A stretch of 64,000 nt of DNA from IMG/VR virus record IMGVR_UViG_3300023215_000707, positions 1 through 64,000 of that record; one strand, 5' to 3'. Positions 46,945 to 57,224 of this stretch are shown piece after piece. The stretch comes from a virus. The number at the start of each line of letters is the position of its first letter. The first letter of the stretch is position 1. The translations under genes were made by a program, and so were the position numbers. Below the pieces are notes generated by a model. The model was not told where the DNA came from and did no database searches. It was given only the letters and a program-made list of their open reading frames with translations.

Positions 46945-49044
46945 ATGAGTTGGCAATTACTTTTGCTAAAGGCTAAAGTTAAGTTACCTAAAGATGATGA
47001 TAGTGTTTGGGCAAATCAAATCTTAAGAACTGAGGCTTTAACTGATGGTTTTATTTCCGATATTAAAGCGGGAAATTTTGACCTAAAGGGTATTGATTCC
47101 ACGTTAGCAGAATTGCGCTTTTGGAAAGAAAACCCCAATAATGCTGAAAGTAGAGAAGAGATAAGGACATTGCGACAAGTAAGGGAATTTGATGTTTCTC
47201 CCCAACAATTACAGAATAGAATTAAAAGAATAATTACTGAGGTTTTGCCTGTTTTAGAGGGGAAAAGGAAAGGTGGTAAACAAAAAGCAGGGCAAAAAGG
47301 GGGAAAGGCCCGAAAATATGATATTTCTAAAGAAAGCATTAGTGAAGTATTAGATACCTTTGAGGAATTAACAGAAGAAGAACAACATTTTTACATTAAA
47401 TATTGGAATAGGGTATTTATAGATAAAAGGAAACATGATGAGTATAAACCATTTTTAAGTCATAAATATTCTACAATGATGAAGCCAATATTAGAAAAGA
47501 TTACTCTTGCTGATATTGATATAGAAGGGGATTTATCTTTATTAGATGCTAGAGTTGTAACTGTTAAATCTAAAGATGATTTAACCCGATTTGGTTTTAG
47601 TGAAGAAAAAGGATTTTGGAAGAAGATTGTAGATAAAAAACAAACGATTAGCACTAGAGGAGAACTTGTAGATAATGTTAGAATGGAAAAACTGCCCAAT
47701 TTTGCGCCGCTACCAATTACTAAAATCTTTGGTTTGGTTAAGAAAATTAAAGATGATATTACAGTAGAAGAATATACCATGCAAGAACCCTTTACTGCTG
47801 GCACTGCTTTAAAATATCTTAATACTATTGAACATCATACAGAATTATTTCTTACTAAAAATATAAAAGAGGCTAAAAAGGCCGCAGGTGTGGGAAAAAC
47901 TGTTCATTTTGTGGATAAATATTTACGGGGGATTCTAGAGTTAGAAGAGGAAGATTTAGATAATTTTGCAGAATCTTTTATCAAAAGTATGGAAACCAAA
48001 ATTGTTTCAACTGCTAAGTTGCAAGGCTATTATGCTCGTATGATTCATAATGCCTTAAAAGATAGTAATTGGTATTGGAAAGATTTTGGGGAAGAATCTT
48101 ATGATTCCGTTAAACACGCTATTTTCAAAGAATTGACTGGAAGAGATGGAATATTTAAGGATAAATTTAACGAAGTTAAAAGGAAAATTGAGGAAGGTCA
48201 AAAAAGAGAAAAAAGGGCAGGTGTTACCCCTAGTCAAAAGGAATTTATAGAATTAATTATAACAACGGATTTAGATAATAATTTATTTGAGAGCATAGAT
48301 GATGTTGCAGAAGAGTTGATTGAAAAATTAAAAGAGGCTTCTCCTACATTTAGAGGAGATGAAATAAAAATAGGAGAGCAATCTTTAGAGTTTTTTACAA
48401 CTACTCAAAAGGATTTGATATTAGAAGTTTTAACGATGGTGGATTCCTTACCCGATAGTGCTAATTTAAAAGAAGAATGGGAAGAGATACAAGATGAGAA
48501 TGAAGAGGTTGAAACTCAACTACGAGATTTTTTGGCTCAACAAGAACAAGAATATGAAGTTGAATTTAATAAGGATGTTTTTTCAACCACGTTAGAAAAA
48601 CAATTTGCTGAAATAATTTACAAAGTGTTACAATCGGATGAACGTCTTGATGATGTATTAAGTGGAGAAGTAGTATTTTCAAAAAATGTTATGGCTGGTT
48701 TCAATTTCACCGATATAGTTAATGCAATTATTGTTCTTGATGATATTTACCATACTGGTAATAATTTAGGTCAAACTATTATAGAATTGGAAGAGGGAAG
48801 AGAAGAAGATTTGGATTTTAATGTTGATTCTCCACCATTAGTAGAAGAAATAAAACAATTTACTGGGCAGTTCGTTAATGCTATTCCCCAATTACGCACA
48901 AAAATTACTCAAGATGTTGAAGATAAAGTTAAAGATATTATTGCACACCCCCTACATTATAAGAAGGAAGCGGCAAAGGGGAAAACAATCTTTAAAGAAT
49001 TAATTAGGAAGGGTATTATAGAGGTGAAATCTAATGAAGTATGA
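46945..49044 (+). CDS. Very large late protein, 699 aa, variant start
   Basis: ATG at 46945 (MSWQLLLLKAKVK), a variant of the start peptide with LLLLK. A long, mostly helical, highly charged protein with a basic patch (KRKGGKQKAGQKGGKARK) near residue 110 and acidic stretches near residues 510-535. No catalytic motif. Its size and place in the late module suggest an internal virion or injected protein. The next gene overlaps its end by 11 bases. Confidence 0.5.
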   Translation: MSWQLLLLKAKVKLPKDDDSVWANQILRTEALTDGFISDIKAGNFDLKGIDSTLAELRFWKENPNNAESREEIRTLRQVREFDVSPQQLQNRIKRIITEVLPVLEGKRKGGKQKAGQKGGKARKYDISKESISEVLDTFEELTEEEQHFYIKYWNRVFIDKRKHDEYKPFLSHKYSTMMKPILEKITLADIDIEGDLSLLDARVVTVKSKDDLTRFGFSEEKGFWKKIVDKKQTISTRGELVDNVRMEKLPNFAPLPITKIFGLVKKIKDDITVEEYTMQEPFTAGTALKYLNTIEHHTELFLTKNIKEAKKAAGVGKTVHFVDKYLRGILELEEEDLDNFAESFIKSMETKIVSTAKLQGYYARMIHNALKDSNWYWKDFGEESYDSVKHAIFKELTGRDGIFKDKFNEVKRKIEEGQKREKRAGVTPSQKEFIELIITTDLDNNLFESIDDVAEELIEKLKEASPTFRGDEIKIGEQSLEFFTTTQKDLILEVLTMVDSLPDSANLKEEWEEIQDENEEVETQLRDFLAQQEQEYEVEFNKDVFSTTLEKQFAEIIYKVLQSDERLDDVLSGEVVFSKNVMAGFNFTDIVNAIIVLDDIYHTGNNLGQTIIELEEGREEDLDFNVDSPPLVEEIKQFTGQFVNAIPQLRTKITQDVEDKVKDIIAHPLHYKKEAAKGKTIFKELIRKGIIEVKSNEV

Positions 49045-51523
49045 TAAAGAATTTTTAAATTCTCTTAAAGATGATATAAAACAAAGTGGATGGACTAGAG
49101 ATATTCGTATTAAATTACTCGACCATTTGGCTCAACAAAATCCTCAAAGCGACCCTACTGAAAGAAGGGAAAAGATGCGTGAATTAAAACAATATATCCT
49201 TTCACCTTCTAAAGCCCATCCAATAGAAGAAATGTTACCTATTGAGGAAGAAGAAGAAAAGAAAGTATTTCAGGAAGCCACCTTTGATAGAAAATTTAAA
49301 ACATATTTTCTGTATAAAAATGCTCCTTTGAAAATTGCTGATATGAGACAAGAAGGTTTCAAATCTTCTCTTGTTAAAACTAAAGGTGAAGCGTTGCGAC
49401 AAGATTTAGGAGATTTCTTTAGAAATGTTGCTGAATTATTGCAATCGGATGATGTTGCCTTTGAAAATTTAAAATCATTAATTGGAATTTATAATAGAGA
49501 TAATGAATTGAAGACTAGGGCAGATAAAGAAGCCCAAACTTATGTTGATATTGGATGGGCAGATGAAATTGGAGATATGCAATTAAGTAGATGGTCTTCT
49601 AGAGATAAAATTTACAATTATTGGGCTAATATATATGGTAGGTTTGATGATTTAGAAACATCAGTAAAGGAATTTTTGCAACAGGCAGAACTGTTAGAAG
49701 AGTCGGACTTTAATAAAGATAAAAAGAATGCATTTAAGGAATTTCATGCTGATGTTGATAAATTGAGTCGATTTGTAAATGAAAAGCGTTTGAATAATTA
49801 TGTATTACATTTATCAAAGTTTGAAACTTCTACCCCTGATACTTTAACTAAAGCAATTAAAATAATGAATTTATTTAGTAAATTAGGGGGGGTAATTAAA
49901 CCCGAAAAGGAAAAAGGAAAAGAAAAGGGAGCAGATTGGTCTAAAGACCCCGAAGGCGCAAGGGTAAGTGGGTGGGTTGACCCAACTCAAGAAAATCTAA
50001 TAGAAGATTTACTTGATGATTTTAAAGAGCGTAAAGGTGGGATGGTGAAAATTGAACTAGACCCTATTCAATGGTATGAAAACCATAAAGATTTTGAAAG
50101 TATTAAAATTTCCGAAATTGAATTACACCAAATAGAAGAGTTGATTACTGGTAGTGAAGATAGGGGTGGATTAAAGCATTTCCTTTTTGACGAATATCCT
50201 CAATATAAAGCGTCTTTTGAAAAATGGTATGAAGATTTTAAGAAACAAAGTATGTTAAGTGAGGAAGATAAAGAAGGATTTTATCTTCCAGTATCTCCAT
50301 TTATTATTGAGCAGGGTAGAAAAATTGGTTATGATAAAATAGAAGATGAAAAAGGTCGAAAAAGAGCAAGCGCAATGGATAATTTAGAAGATGATACTAT
50401 TGAATTTTTAGAATTAGTTGTGGAAATTGATAAATCAGCCACAGATTCTTTTTCTGTATATCAAAGAAAAATGACTGGTAAAAACCCCGATAGAATAATG
50501 GTTGAAACTTTTAAAGAAAGAAAAAGACCGGCAGTGAGAGGTAAAGGAACAAGATATATACCGGAAAAACTTGATGGTGCTTGGAATAATATGATAAAAC
50601 AAATTAATTTATATTATTTAATGCCAGCAAGTAGTAAATACGTTGTTCAACAGAAAGAAAGACCGAGATGGGTTAAAGGTCGTCAAGGGTTAATATTGGC
50701 TCTTAAGGAAGCCAAATTAAATCCAATAGGGGCATTTCTTGACCGAACTTTAGATTATGGTTTAGAAGGAATTACTGCTAGGCAAATAAATAATTTAACT
50801 GATTTTATTGATATGGTTCGTCAAGGTGGTGTTAAAAATTTCCGCCAAACGGATATATATAGAAGTGCTAAAAGAGCAGTAACTACTTTGAATAAATTAT
50901 TTGGGAAGGAATTTTCTCAAAAGAATAAACAATCTATTGGAAGCCTTATTTACGATATAGGAGAAAAAACTGGCTATATTGATAAAATGAGAGAAGAAGT
51001 TAAAGAAATTCCATTATTTATGGGAGAAGATTTAGCAATTCTTGATGCTGAATATCAAGAACAACAAGGAAAACAACATCTTTATCCAATTGATATGCTT
51101 AGATTTGCTGTTGAATCTCCAGAATTTACTGCATGGCTTGGTATATCGGAAGATAGAGATATTTGGGAAGAAAAACTAGGTCAAGAATCAATGTTACCAC
51201 CAGCCACAGTTAAAGCCTTAATTAAATTAAAAAATACATTAGAAACATTTCACAATATGGATAGAATAAATGAGAGTTTATTATATGCTCACGATACTAT
51301 TAGGAAAATGGAGAATAGACCTATATTACATGCTTCTTTATCATTAGTAGATATTACACATATGGATAAAATTCTCACTAAGATGGAAATTGAATATGAT
51401 TTAGATTTAACTGTAACTGAAATTAATAAAATTGTCGATGCAGTTGCTTCTTATGATTCTATTGCTAGAAATTATGGTATTAATGAAGATGCCGTTTATA
51501 CAATTAAATCAATGTTTAGGTGA
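49034..51523 (+). CDS. Very large late protein, 829 aa
   Basis: Mostly helical and charged, with no recognised domain. The N-terminus (MKYDKEFLNSLKDDIKQSGW) lacks the start peptide. A basic block GKEKGADWSKDPEGARVSG lies near residue 300. It follows the other large protein with an 11-base overlap, and the pair may work together, for example as internal or tape-like proteins. There is no transglycosylase or Tm-helix pattern typical of tape measures. Confidence 0.45.
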   Translation: MKYDKEFLNSLKDDIKQSGWTRDIRIKLLDHLAQQNPQSDPTERREKMRELKQYILSPSKAHPIEEMLPIEEEEEKKVFQEATFDRKFKTYFLYKNAPLKIADMRQEGFKSSLVKTKGEALRQDLGDFFRNVAELLQSDDVAFENLKSLIGIYNRDNELKTRADKEAQTYVDIGWADEIGDMQLSRWSSRDKIYNYWANIYGRFDDLETSVKEFLQQAELLEESDFNKDKKNAFKEFHADVDKLSRFVNEKRLNNYVLHLSKFETSTPDTLTKAIKIMNLFSKLGGVIKPEKEKGKEKGADWSKDPEGARVSGWVDPTQENLIEDLLDDFKERKGGMVKIELDPIQWYENHKDFESIKISEIELHQIEELITGSEDRGGLKHFLFDEYPQYKASFEKWYEDFKKQSMLSEEDKEGFYLPVSPFIIEQGRKIGYDKIEDEKGRKRASAMDNLEDDTIEFLELVVEIDKSATDSFSVYQRKMTGKNPDRIMVETFKERKRPAVRGKGTRYIPEKLDGAWNNMIKQINLYYLMPASSKYVVQQKERPRWVKGRQGLILALKEAKLNPIGAFLDRTLDYGLEGITARQINNLTDFIDMVRQGGVKNFRQTDIYRSAKRAVTTLNKLFGKEFSQKNKQSIGSLIYDIGEKTGYIDKMREEVKEIPLFMGEDLAILDAEYQEQQGKQHLYPIDMLRFAVESPEFTAWLGISEDRDIWEEKLGQESMLPPATVKALIKLKNTLETFHNMDRINESLLYAHDTIRKMENRPILHASLSLVDITHMDKILTKMEIEYDLDLTVTEINKIVDAVASYDSIARNYGINEDAVYTIKSMFR

Positions 51524-51527
51524 TTAT

Positions 51528-52061
51528 GTGGTGAAGGAACTTCCCGATGGCATTCATCATATGACTATGGATAGTGCCGTTGAATTATGGAATGAAGATA
51601 ATCCTAATGATTTATATTCAAGAGGGGGAACTTTTCATTCCATTAGTGGGGATTTAGAAAACTGGTTAATTAGAGTAGTTAATGGAGAAGTCATTGGTCT
51701 TTCAGGTTTTACTATTCAGGGTTCTTTTGCTTATGTTGGTGGAAATAAAGCAAGAGAAGGAACTAAAGGAACTATGGTGGCTATTACTGAAGAAAGAGAA
51801 AAATGGATTCAAAAAAGACCTAAAGTTGCTGGTTTTAATGCTAAAAGAGGTAGTCAAGAAACATGGATGGCGAAATTAAGAGAGTGGGAATGGAATATAA
51901 ATCCAGACCAATATGAGGGTGTTCCTGAAGAAGTTATTACTACAATGAAAGAAAAATATGGGGAAAATTGGGGTATTAAAAAGGGAATATTTTGGAAAGA
52001 TATTCTTTTTAAAGATGAAATATTAATTAGAAAAGATTGGAGATATGAAATTTTATTATAA
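51528..52061 (+). CDS. GNAT-like acetyltransferase-fold protein, about 177 aa
   Basis: No ATG is available; GTG at 51528 or 51531 follows the previous stop and GGTGA. LIRVVNGEVIGLSGFTIQG, then SFAYVGGNKAREGTKGTMVA (where GNATs have the R/Q-x-x-G-x-G/A acetyl-CoA loop), then a helix, resemble a degenerate GNAT domain. Near the C-terminus it contains IFWKDILFKDE, an internal copy of the W-x-x-I-L peptide. It lies immediately before the terminase. Moderate confidence in the fold. Confidence 0.45.
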   Translation: MVKELPDGIHHMTMDSAVELWNEDNPNDLYSRGGTFHSISGDLENWLIRVVNGEVIGLSGFTIQGSFAYVGGNKAREGTKGTMVAITEEREKWIQKRPKVAGFNAKRGSQETWMAKLREWEWNINPDQYEGVPEEVITTMKEKYGENWGIKKGIFWKDILFKDEILIRKDWRYEILL

Positions 52062-52064
52062 GGG

Positions 52065-53519
52065 ATGAATATGTTAGAAGAATTAGATTTTGGGCAAAAA
52101 ATGGATATGGAATTATCCAAAACTTCCTTTCCATATTTTTTTACAGAAGTTCTTGGGTTTGATTTTACCCCATTTCATGAAGAATGGTTGGAATTAGTAA
52201 ATACTACTGATAGGACTGTTATTGTTTGTAGTCGTGATTTTGGTAAATCAGTATTTATGCATTCATGGGCAGTTTGGCAATTATGTTTCCAGCCGCCGCC
52301 ATATCAAATGTTATACATTTCTTCTAATCATAAACAGACTATGGTTCATATGAGAGAAATAGATAAGATGTTTAATAATCCAATAATTACCCATTTTAAA
52401 CCTTCAAGGGGGTGGGCTGTGGGAAATATTACTCTTACAAATGGTAATTCAATTCTTGAAAGGTCAATTGGTTCTCAAATTCGTGGACTTCATCCACAAG
52501 AAATTATTATTGACGACCCTCTAAAAGAATTTAATTTAACGGCCATTAAAAAAGTAACTGATTGGTTCTTCGGAGATATGATTCCAACTCTCCACCATAC
52601 AGCCTCATTAAGAATGATTGGAACACCATTTACTTATACGGATATTTTTTCATTATTAGCCAGTGAAGAATATTCTAAAGCCTATACTGTTAGAAATTAT
52701 CCTTGCCTTAATCAAAATAATGAATCTCTTTGGCCTAAAAGGTGGTCTTATGAAAAACTCATGCAAAGAAAGGCAGAAGTTGGTTCATTAAAATTTACAA
52801 GAGAATATCTTTGCATTCCTATTTCAACTGGAACAGCATTATTCAGTCAAGAACATATAGATAAATGTAAGAAAGCAGGGAAGAAAGATATTTTACATCT
52901 ACGTCATAGGAAAGACGCTGGTTACAAGTATTATGCAGGAGTGGACCCAGCCATTTCAACTGATGGGGATTACAATGTTATTATTGTTCTTGAAGTGGAT
53001 GAACACCGCAATAAACGAATAATTTATGTTGATAGGCAGAAAAATGTTGAATTTAGAGAAAATATCAATAAAATAAAATTTATTGGAAGATTATTTGAAC
53101 CAGATATTATTTATTTTGAAACTAATGCTTTTGCTAAATCATTTACTCAAGAATTACGCAATGAAACTGATTTAAATGTTAGAGATATAACTATGACTCG
53201 ACGTAAAAAAGAAGAAATTATTCTTAATCTTCAAATGAATATCGAAAATACTAAAATTATTTTTCCTAGAGGTAATGACGAATCTCGTAAAGTAACTGAT
53301 AATATAATTGAAGAGTTATCTATGTTCAGTATTACAGATACGGGAAAATTTGAGGGGGTTGGGGCGCATGATGATTTAGTTATGGGGTTGGCTTTAGCCA
53401 ATTCTGCTACCCATGATATGTTAGAATCGTTTGTTTTGTTGGAAGACATGGGAATATTTGATAGCCCTAGTCCACAGGAACAGATATTGGGGGGTGGATT
53501 ATTTGGTCTTAATTTCTAA
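52065..53519 (+). CDS. terL: Terminase large subunit (packaging ATPase/nuclease)
   Basis: 484 residues. ATPase: VIVCSRDFGKSVFM is the Walker A region (about residue 54), QEIIIDDPL the Walker B with catalytic acid (about residue 146). MIGTPFT is the coupling motif. RNase H-like nuclease: YAGVDPAISTDGDYNV (first Asp), IIYFETNAF (Glu) and AHDDLVMGLALA (last Asp pair). It packages viral DNA into proheads through the portal encoded at 55287. Normal length for the family. Confidence 0.92.
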   Translation: MNMLEELDFGQKMDMELSKTSFPYFFTEVLGFDFTPFHEEWLELVNTTDRTVIVCSRDFGKSVFMHSWAVWQLCFQPPPYQMLYISSNHKQTMVHMREIDKMFNNPIITHFKPSRGWAVGNITLTNGNSILERSIGSQIRGLHPQEIIIDDPLKEFNLTAIKKVTDWFFGDMIPTLHHTASLRMIGTPFTYTDIFSLLASEEYSKAYTVRNYPCLNQNNESLWPKRWSYEKLMQRKAEVGSLKFTREYLCIPISTGTALFSQEHIDKCKKAGKKDILHLRHRKDAGYKYYAGVDPAISTDGDYNVIIVLEVDEHRNKRIIYVDRQKNVEFRENINKIKFIGRLFEPDIIYFETNAFAKSFTQELRNETDLNVRDITMTRRKKEEIILNLQMNIENTKIIFPRGNDESRKVTDNIIEELSMFSITDTGKFEGVGAHDDLVMGLALANSATHDMLESFVLLEDMGIFDSPSPQEQILGGGLFGLNF

Positions 53520-55290
53520 AAATGAAGAAGGTGAAGAAGGTAAAAAACTTCGCTTAGAAGCAGAACATATTGGAGAATTAGCAATTTTGGCAGATAAAAA
53601 AGACGAAGTTAAAGAAGATTTAGATAGTGTTCGTAATTGGATAAGCACCCTTCCAATTAATGATGATTATGAAATAGCCATTGGAATTTCTAAAAAATAT
53701 AATGTGAATATTTCACAAGCGAAACGCTCTTTAGAATCATTTCCTAAAGAATATGTGATTAAAGAGAAAAAGATTCCAACACTTGTTAAAGATTTAAAGA
53801 AATTTAGAAGAACCCTGAAAGGTGAAGAAAAGATAGAATTTAGTAAAGGAATTGATAATTTAATTATGGCTTATTCCGACCACCTTTCAAATTGTATTAA
53901 ATCAATATATTGGTTATCTCCATATGAAACCCCATTACGGCAAATGCGTTATACAGAAGCAGATTTAAAGAAAATACATTCAATTAAAGATAAAACAAAT
54001 AGACGGGAAATAATTGAAAGCCTCTGTAAATATTGGGAAGCAGAATTACATAGAGGTGTAAATTACAATGAAGATTATTCTAAATTAAGTAAGAAAATGA
54101 CTAAGGCTAAAAGAGAATTTAGGAAATGTATTAATAAAATTCCAATTCACTCTATTAAGAAAAATATTTCTTCTCAATTAGATGATTTTGTATTGAAGTC
54201 AGTATGTGAAAATCAGGGAATTTCCGCAAGAAATATTTATGATAAATTGCCTTCTAAATTGCATCGGAGAAGTTCTACACAGATGATTTGTAAGGTTGCA
54301 GATAGGTTGGATATTACTAATATTGAAGGTGAATATTATAAATTAACAGATGAAATTAAAAAAGACCTGTATGCCTATACTGCCGCTTTTATAGATTCGG
54401 ATGGTTATATTACAATGGATAGAAACCACAACCCAAGAATAGGTATGGTTGCTACTGGAAATCGTGGAAAAGCCTTCGTTACTGAGTTACACAAAGAATT
54501 AGGAATTGGTAAATTACATTTAGACCAAAAATCCCCACAAGGAACTCGCCCTGTAAATAGACTTAATTTTTATTCACAAGGAGATATTACAACATTAATT
54601 GGAAAATGTAGACCTTATTTTCGTATGAAGGGAGCCAATGCTGATATTCTTACAGAATTAATTCGTATTAAGAAAAACCATAAGAAAGAGCCTTGGGCTA
54701 AAGAAAGAATGACTGAACTGTTTAAATTAATGAAATGGGCTAATCATGCAGACCATGTAAATTATGATTTTTCTAAAGATGATATTGATATTGAAAATAT
54801 TTCTAAATATAAAGATAATTGTAAAATGAATACTATGACTGAATTAGAAAGTATTGTTAAATCGGATAAAGTTAATCGAGCAATTAAAGAATGGATTATT
54901 GAACCTTCAGTCAATTTGTCTGCCGTCCCTGCTTATTTTAAAGATAAAGTGCATTTCATGTATATACCAGATATGGTTAATACAATTGTTAATCAATTAA
55001 CAGATAAGGAAAAAGAAATAATTAATAATTTAAACGAGGATGAATCTGGAATTTCTTTTGTTAGATTTCCACAATCAGTTATAGATAAAATAATGAATGT
55101 TGTTAAGTTATGGGAAGATAAATGGGATAAATGGGCAGAAACAAATAAAGGTAATGTCGATGAAGTAATAAATGACCTTGAAGAAATTGAAGAGGAAAAT
55201 GAACTTACTGAACATGAATGGTCTAGTGTTGATGATGCAAGTGATTATTTATTTGAACATAAAGGGCCAAAAGGAGATGAGGGAGAATGA
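53503..55290 (+). CDS. LAGLIDADG homing-endonuclease-like protein between terminase and portal, about 595 aa
   Basis: The frame has no ATG near its start; TTG at 53503 with GGGGGTGG upstream is the most likely, within the end of terL. The middle has LYAYTAAFIDSDGYITM, a good LAGLIDADG helix with its acidic residue, followed by IGMVATGNRGKAF ... LNFYSQGDI, the usual repeat fold. A winged-helix-like region (SVCENQGISARNIYDKL) comes before it. Long helical segments flank the domain, and the C-terminus is very acidic. Only one LAGLIDADG repeat is obvious, so it would act as a dimer if active. It may be a domesticated or intron-free mobile endonuclease. Confidence 0.65.
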   Translation: MVLISKNEEGEEGKKLRLEAEHIGELAILADKKDEVKEDLDSVRNWISTLPINDDYEIAIGISKKYNVNISQAKRSLESFPKEYVIKEKKIPTLVKDLKKFRRTLKGEEKIEFSKGIDNLIMAYSDHLSNCIKSIYWLSPYETPLRQMRYTEADLKKIHSIKDKTNRREIIESLCKYWEAELHRGVNYNEDYSKLSKKMTKAKREFRKCINKIPIHSIKKNISSQLDDFVLKSVCENQGISARNIYDKLPSKLHRRSSTQMICKVADRLDITNIEGEYYKLTDEIKKDLYAYTAAFIDSDGYITMDRNHNPRIGMVATGNRGKAFVTELHKELGIGKLHLDQKSPQGTRPVNRLNFYSQGDITTLIGKCRPYFRMKGANADILTELIRIKKNHKKEPWAKERMTELFKLMKWANHADHVNYDFSKDDIDIENISKYKDNCKMNTMTELESIVKSDKVNRAIKEWIIEPSVNLSAVPAYFKDKVHFMYIPDMVNTIVNQLTDKEKEIINNLNEDESGISFVRFPQSVIDKIMNVVKLWEDKWDKWAETNKGNVDEVINDLEEIEEENELTEHEWSSVDDASDYLFEHKGPKGDEGE

Positions 55291-56933
55291 CGGAAAAGCG
55301 ACGATTTTCAGTTATGAATTTTTTTAGGAAATCTACACCTGTTCCTTTAGACAGAGAAATTTATCAAATGGGCATTCAAGAACAGCATCATCCTTTAATG
55401 ATGACTGGGCCAATTATTTACCATATTTCTCAAAGTTCTGTAATTTTGCGAACTTGTATTACCCAATTAAAGAATGAAATATTTAGAAGAGGATATGAAT
55501 GGTCGTCTAAATTTGAATTGAAATGTGAAGATTGCGGAAAAGAACATGGTAATATTGTGGATAAATGTGCTGAATGTAAATCTAATAATTTACGAAAACC
55601 TGACCCTGCACAAAAAATATACGCAGATACTTTTCTACATTGTGAATATGTAAATGAATCGGAACAAATGTTTATTGATATTCTTAAGGAATTAGAAGAT
55701 GATTTGAATATCATGGATGACGCATATTTAGTTCTAGTCAAAGAATATTTCCTTGATGGCAATGGGCAGATTAAGGCGCATAGAATTAAACAATTATATA
55801 GGGCTGACCCAGTAACTATGGCTATTGTATGTGATGATGATGGCAATAAGGGTGGAAATGCTTTTACTTGTATTAATCATAGAGATATAATAGTTACAGA
55901 ACCTTTTGAGAAATGTGATGAATGTGGATGTGAATTATTCCCTGTTCATTATACTAATAGAGCGCATGGAGAAGAACAACATTTCATTAAAGGAGAAGTT
56001 CTTCATTTTAGTAAATATTCTCCTAGTAGATTATATGGGTCAAGTCCAATCATTACTATGTGGAATCACTTAACAACTCTTATTGCTATGGAGAATTATA
56101 TTAATCAAGCCTATACCAAAGCAAGAATGCCTAGAGGATTATTGGCTGTTCAAACTAGAAATATTGAATCTATGCGAACATTTTGGCGAGGTGTTAAAGA
56201 AAAGATGGAACAAGATGCCCATTTTATTCCAGTGATGGGTATTGAAGCAGAAAATGGGAAAGGTTCTGTTGAATGGATTAAATTTATGGATAGTTTAAAA
56301 GAAATGGATTATATGGCTGTTAAAGAAGATTTAAGAGATAGGATTTCAGCATTTTATGGTGTAAGTAAAATTTTCATGGCTGATAGTTCAACTAGTGGTG
56401 GATTAAATAATGAAGGTATGCAAATTCTTGTAACTAATCGTGCAGTTGAAATGGCGCAGAGTGTTTGGAATAAGTATGTATTTACATTTATTGTTAAACA
56501 ATTTGGAATTACTGATTGGAATATTGTGCTACCACCTTCGGAAGAAGAAGATGAAATTGCTACAATGAGAAAGCGTGAAATTGAAGTTAATATTGCAGGG
56601 CAAATTAAGAATCTTGGATTTGAGGTAGATATGGATGAAGAAGGTAAATTCATTTATACAAAACCTGAACCCCAACCCGAAGGAGAAGTTCAAGAAGAGG
56701 AAGAAATAGAACGTGACCCTTATGCTGGAACAGATATAGACCAATCACAATTAGGGCAAATGATGGAAGCCGGAACTAAACCAACAATGGCCGAAGCAGG
56801 GCAACCAGCCAAAGTAAAAGCCGCAAGTCCTAAACCTAAAATGAGCGTAGGGCCACCTAATCGGAACAAAGGTTTACCAAAAGAAGCCGCAAATAATAAT
56901 GTAGATAGAAGGACTGAAAGAGGCGGAATTTAA
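55287..56933 (+). CDS. Portal protein with zinc-ribbon insertions
   Basis: 548 residues. QYMGIQEQHHP near the start, and the core FSKYSPSRLYGSSPIITMWN, then AMENYINQAYTKARMPRG, are typical of HK97-type portal proteins. A run AFYGVSKIFMADSSTSGG is also portal-like. Two zinc ribbons are inserted in the outer part: CEDCGKEHG ... CAECKS (about residues 80-103) and CINHRD ... CDECGCE (about 197-220). The acidic/Pro-rich C-terminal 90 residues are probably disordered. It overlaps the previous gene by 4 bases. Confidence 0.8.
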   Translation: MTEKRRFSVMNFFRKSTPVPLDREIYQMGIQEQHHPLMMTGPIIYHISQSSVILRTCITQLKNEIFRRGYEWSSKFELKCEDCGKEHGNIVDKCAECKSNNLRKPDPAQKIYADTFLHCEYVNESEQMFIDILKELEDDLNIMDDAYLVLVKEYFLDGNGQIKAHRIKQLYRADPVTMAIVCDDDGNKGGNAFTCINHRDIIVTEPFEKCDECGCELFPVHYTNRAHGEEQHFIKGEVLHFSKYSPSRLYGSSPIITMWNHLTTLIAMENYINQAYTKARMPRGLLAVQTRNIESMRTFWRGVKEKMEQDAHFIPVMGIEAENGKGSVEWIKFMDSLKEMDYMAVKEDLRDRISAFYGVSKIFMADSSTSGGLNNEGMQILVTNRAVEMAQSVWNKYVFTFIVKQFGITDWNIVLPPSEEEDEIATMRKREIEVNIAGQIKNLGFEVDMDEEGKFIYTKPEPQPEGEVQEEEEIERDPYAGTDIDQSQLGQMMEAGTKPTMAEAGQPAKVKAASPKPKMSVGPPNRNKGLPKEAANNNVDRRTERGGI

Positions 56934-57223
56934 TGAATTGGAAAAATATATTAAAAGAAATTACACCACCACAATTTAATAATATTGAAGAGATGGTTTT
57001 ATGGATGTTGAATAACAACATTAAGAATGGTCGAGAGATTTCTAATAAATGGCATGAAAATGTGGGTCAAAAGACGCAATATAGAGATGTAGAAACGCAG
57101 GGTTCGGTAACAGATAATGCAGTTATAATTCTTGAGCCTTTAACTAAATATATTACTAGAGATATGGGATTAAGAGAACAATGGATTAGTCTTTTACAAC
57201 AAAAAAAGATAATGGGTGATTAA
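56933..57223 (+). CDS. Late protein with W-x-x-I-L-K start, 96 aa
   Basis: MNWKNILKEITPPQ start; the ATG overlaps the portal stop. Helical. Unknown function. Confidence 0.5.
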   Translation: MNWKNILKEITPPQFNNIEEMVLWMLNNNIKNGREISNKWHENVGQKTQYRDVETQGSVTDNAVIILEPLTKYITRDMGLREQWISLLQQKKIMGD

Positions 57224-57224
57224 A

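Noticed and set aside
47016-47804. Long minus-strand frames opposite the 699-residue late protein
   Set aside because: Hydrophobic, Ser/Leu-rich antisense shadows without ribosome-binding sites; all late genes read on the plus strand.
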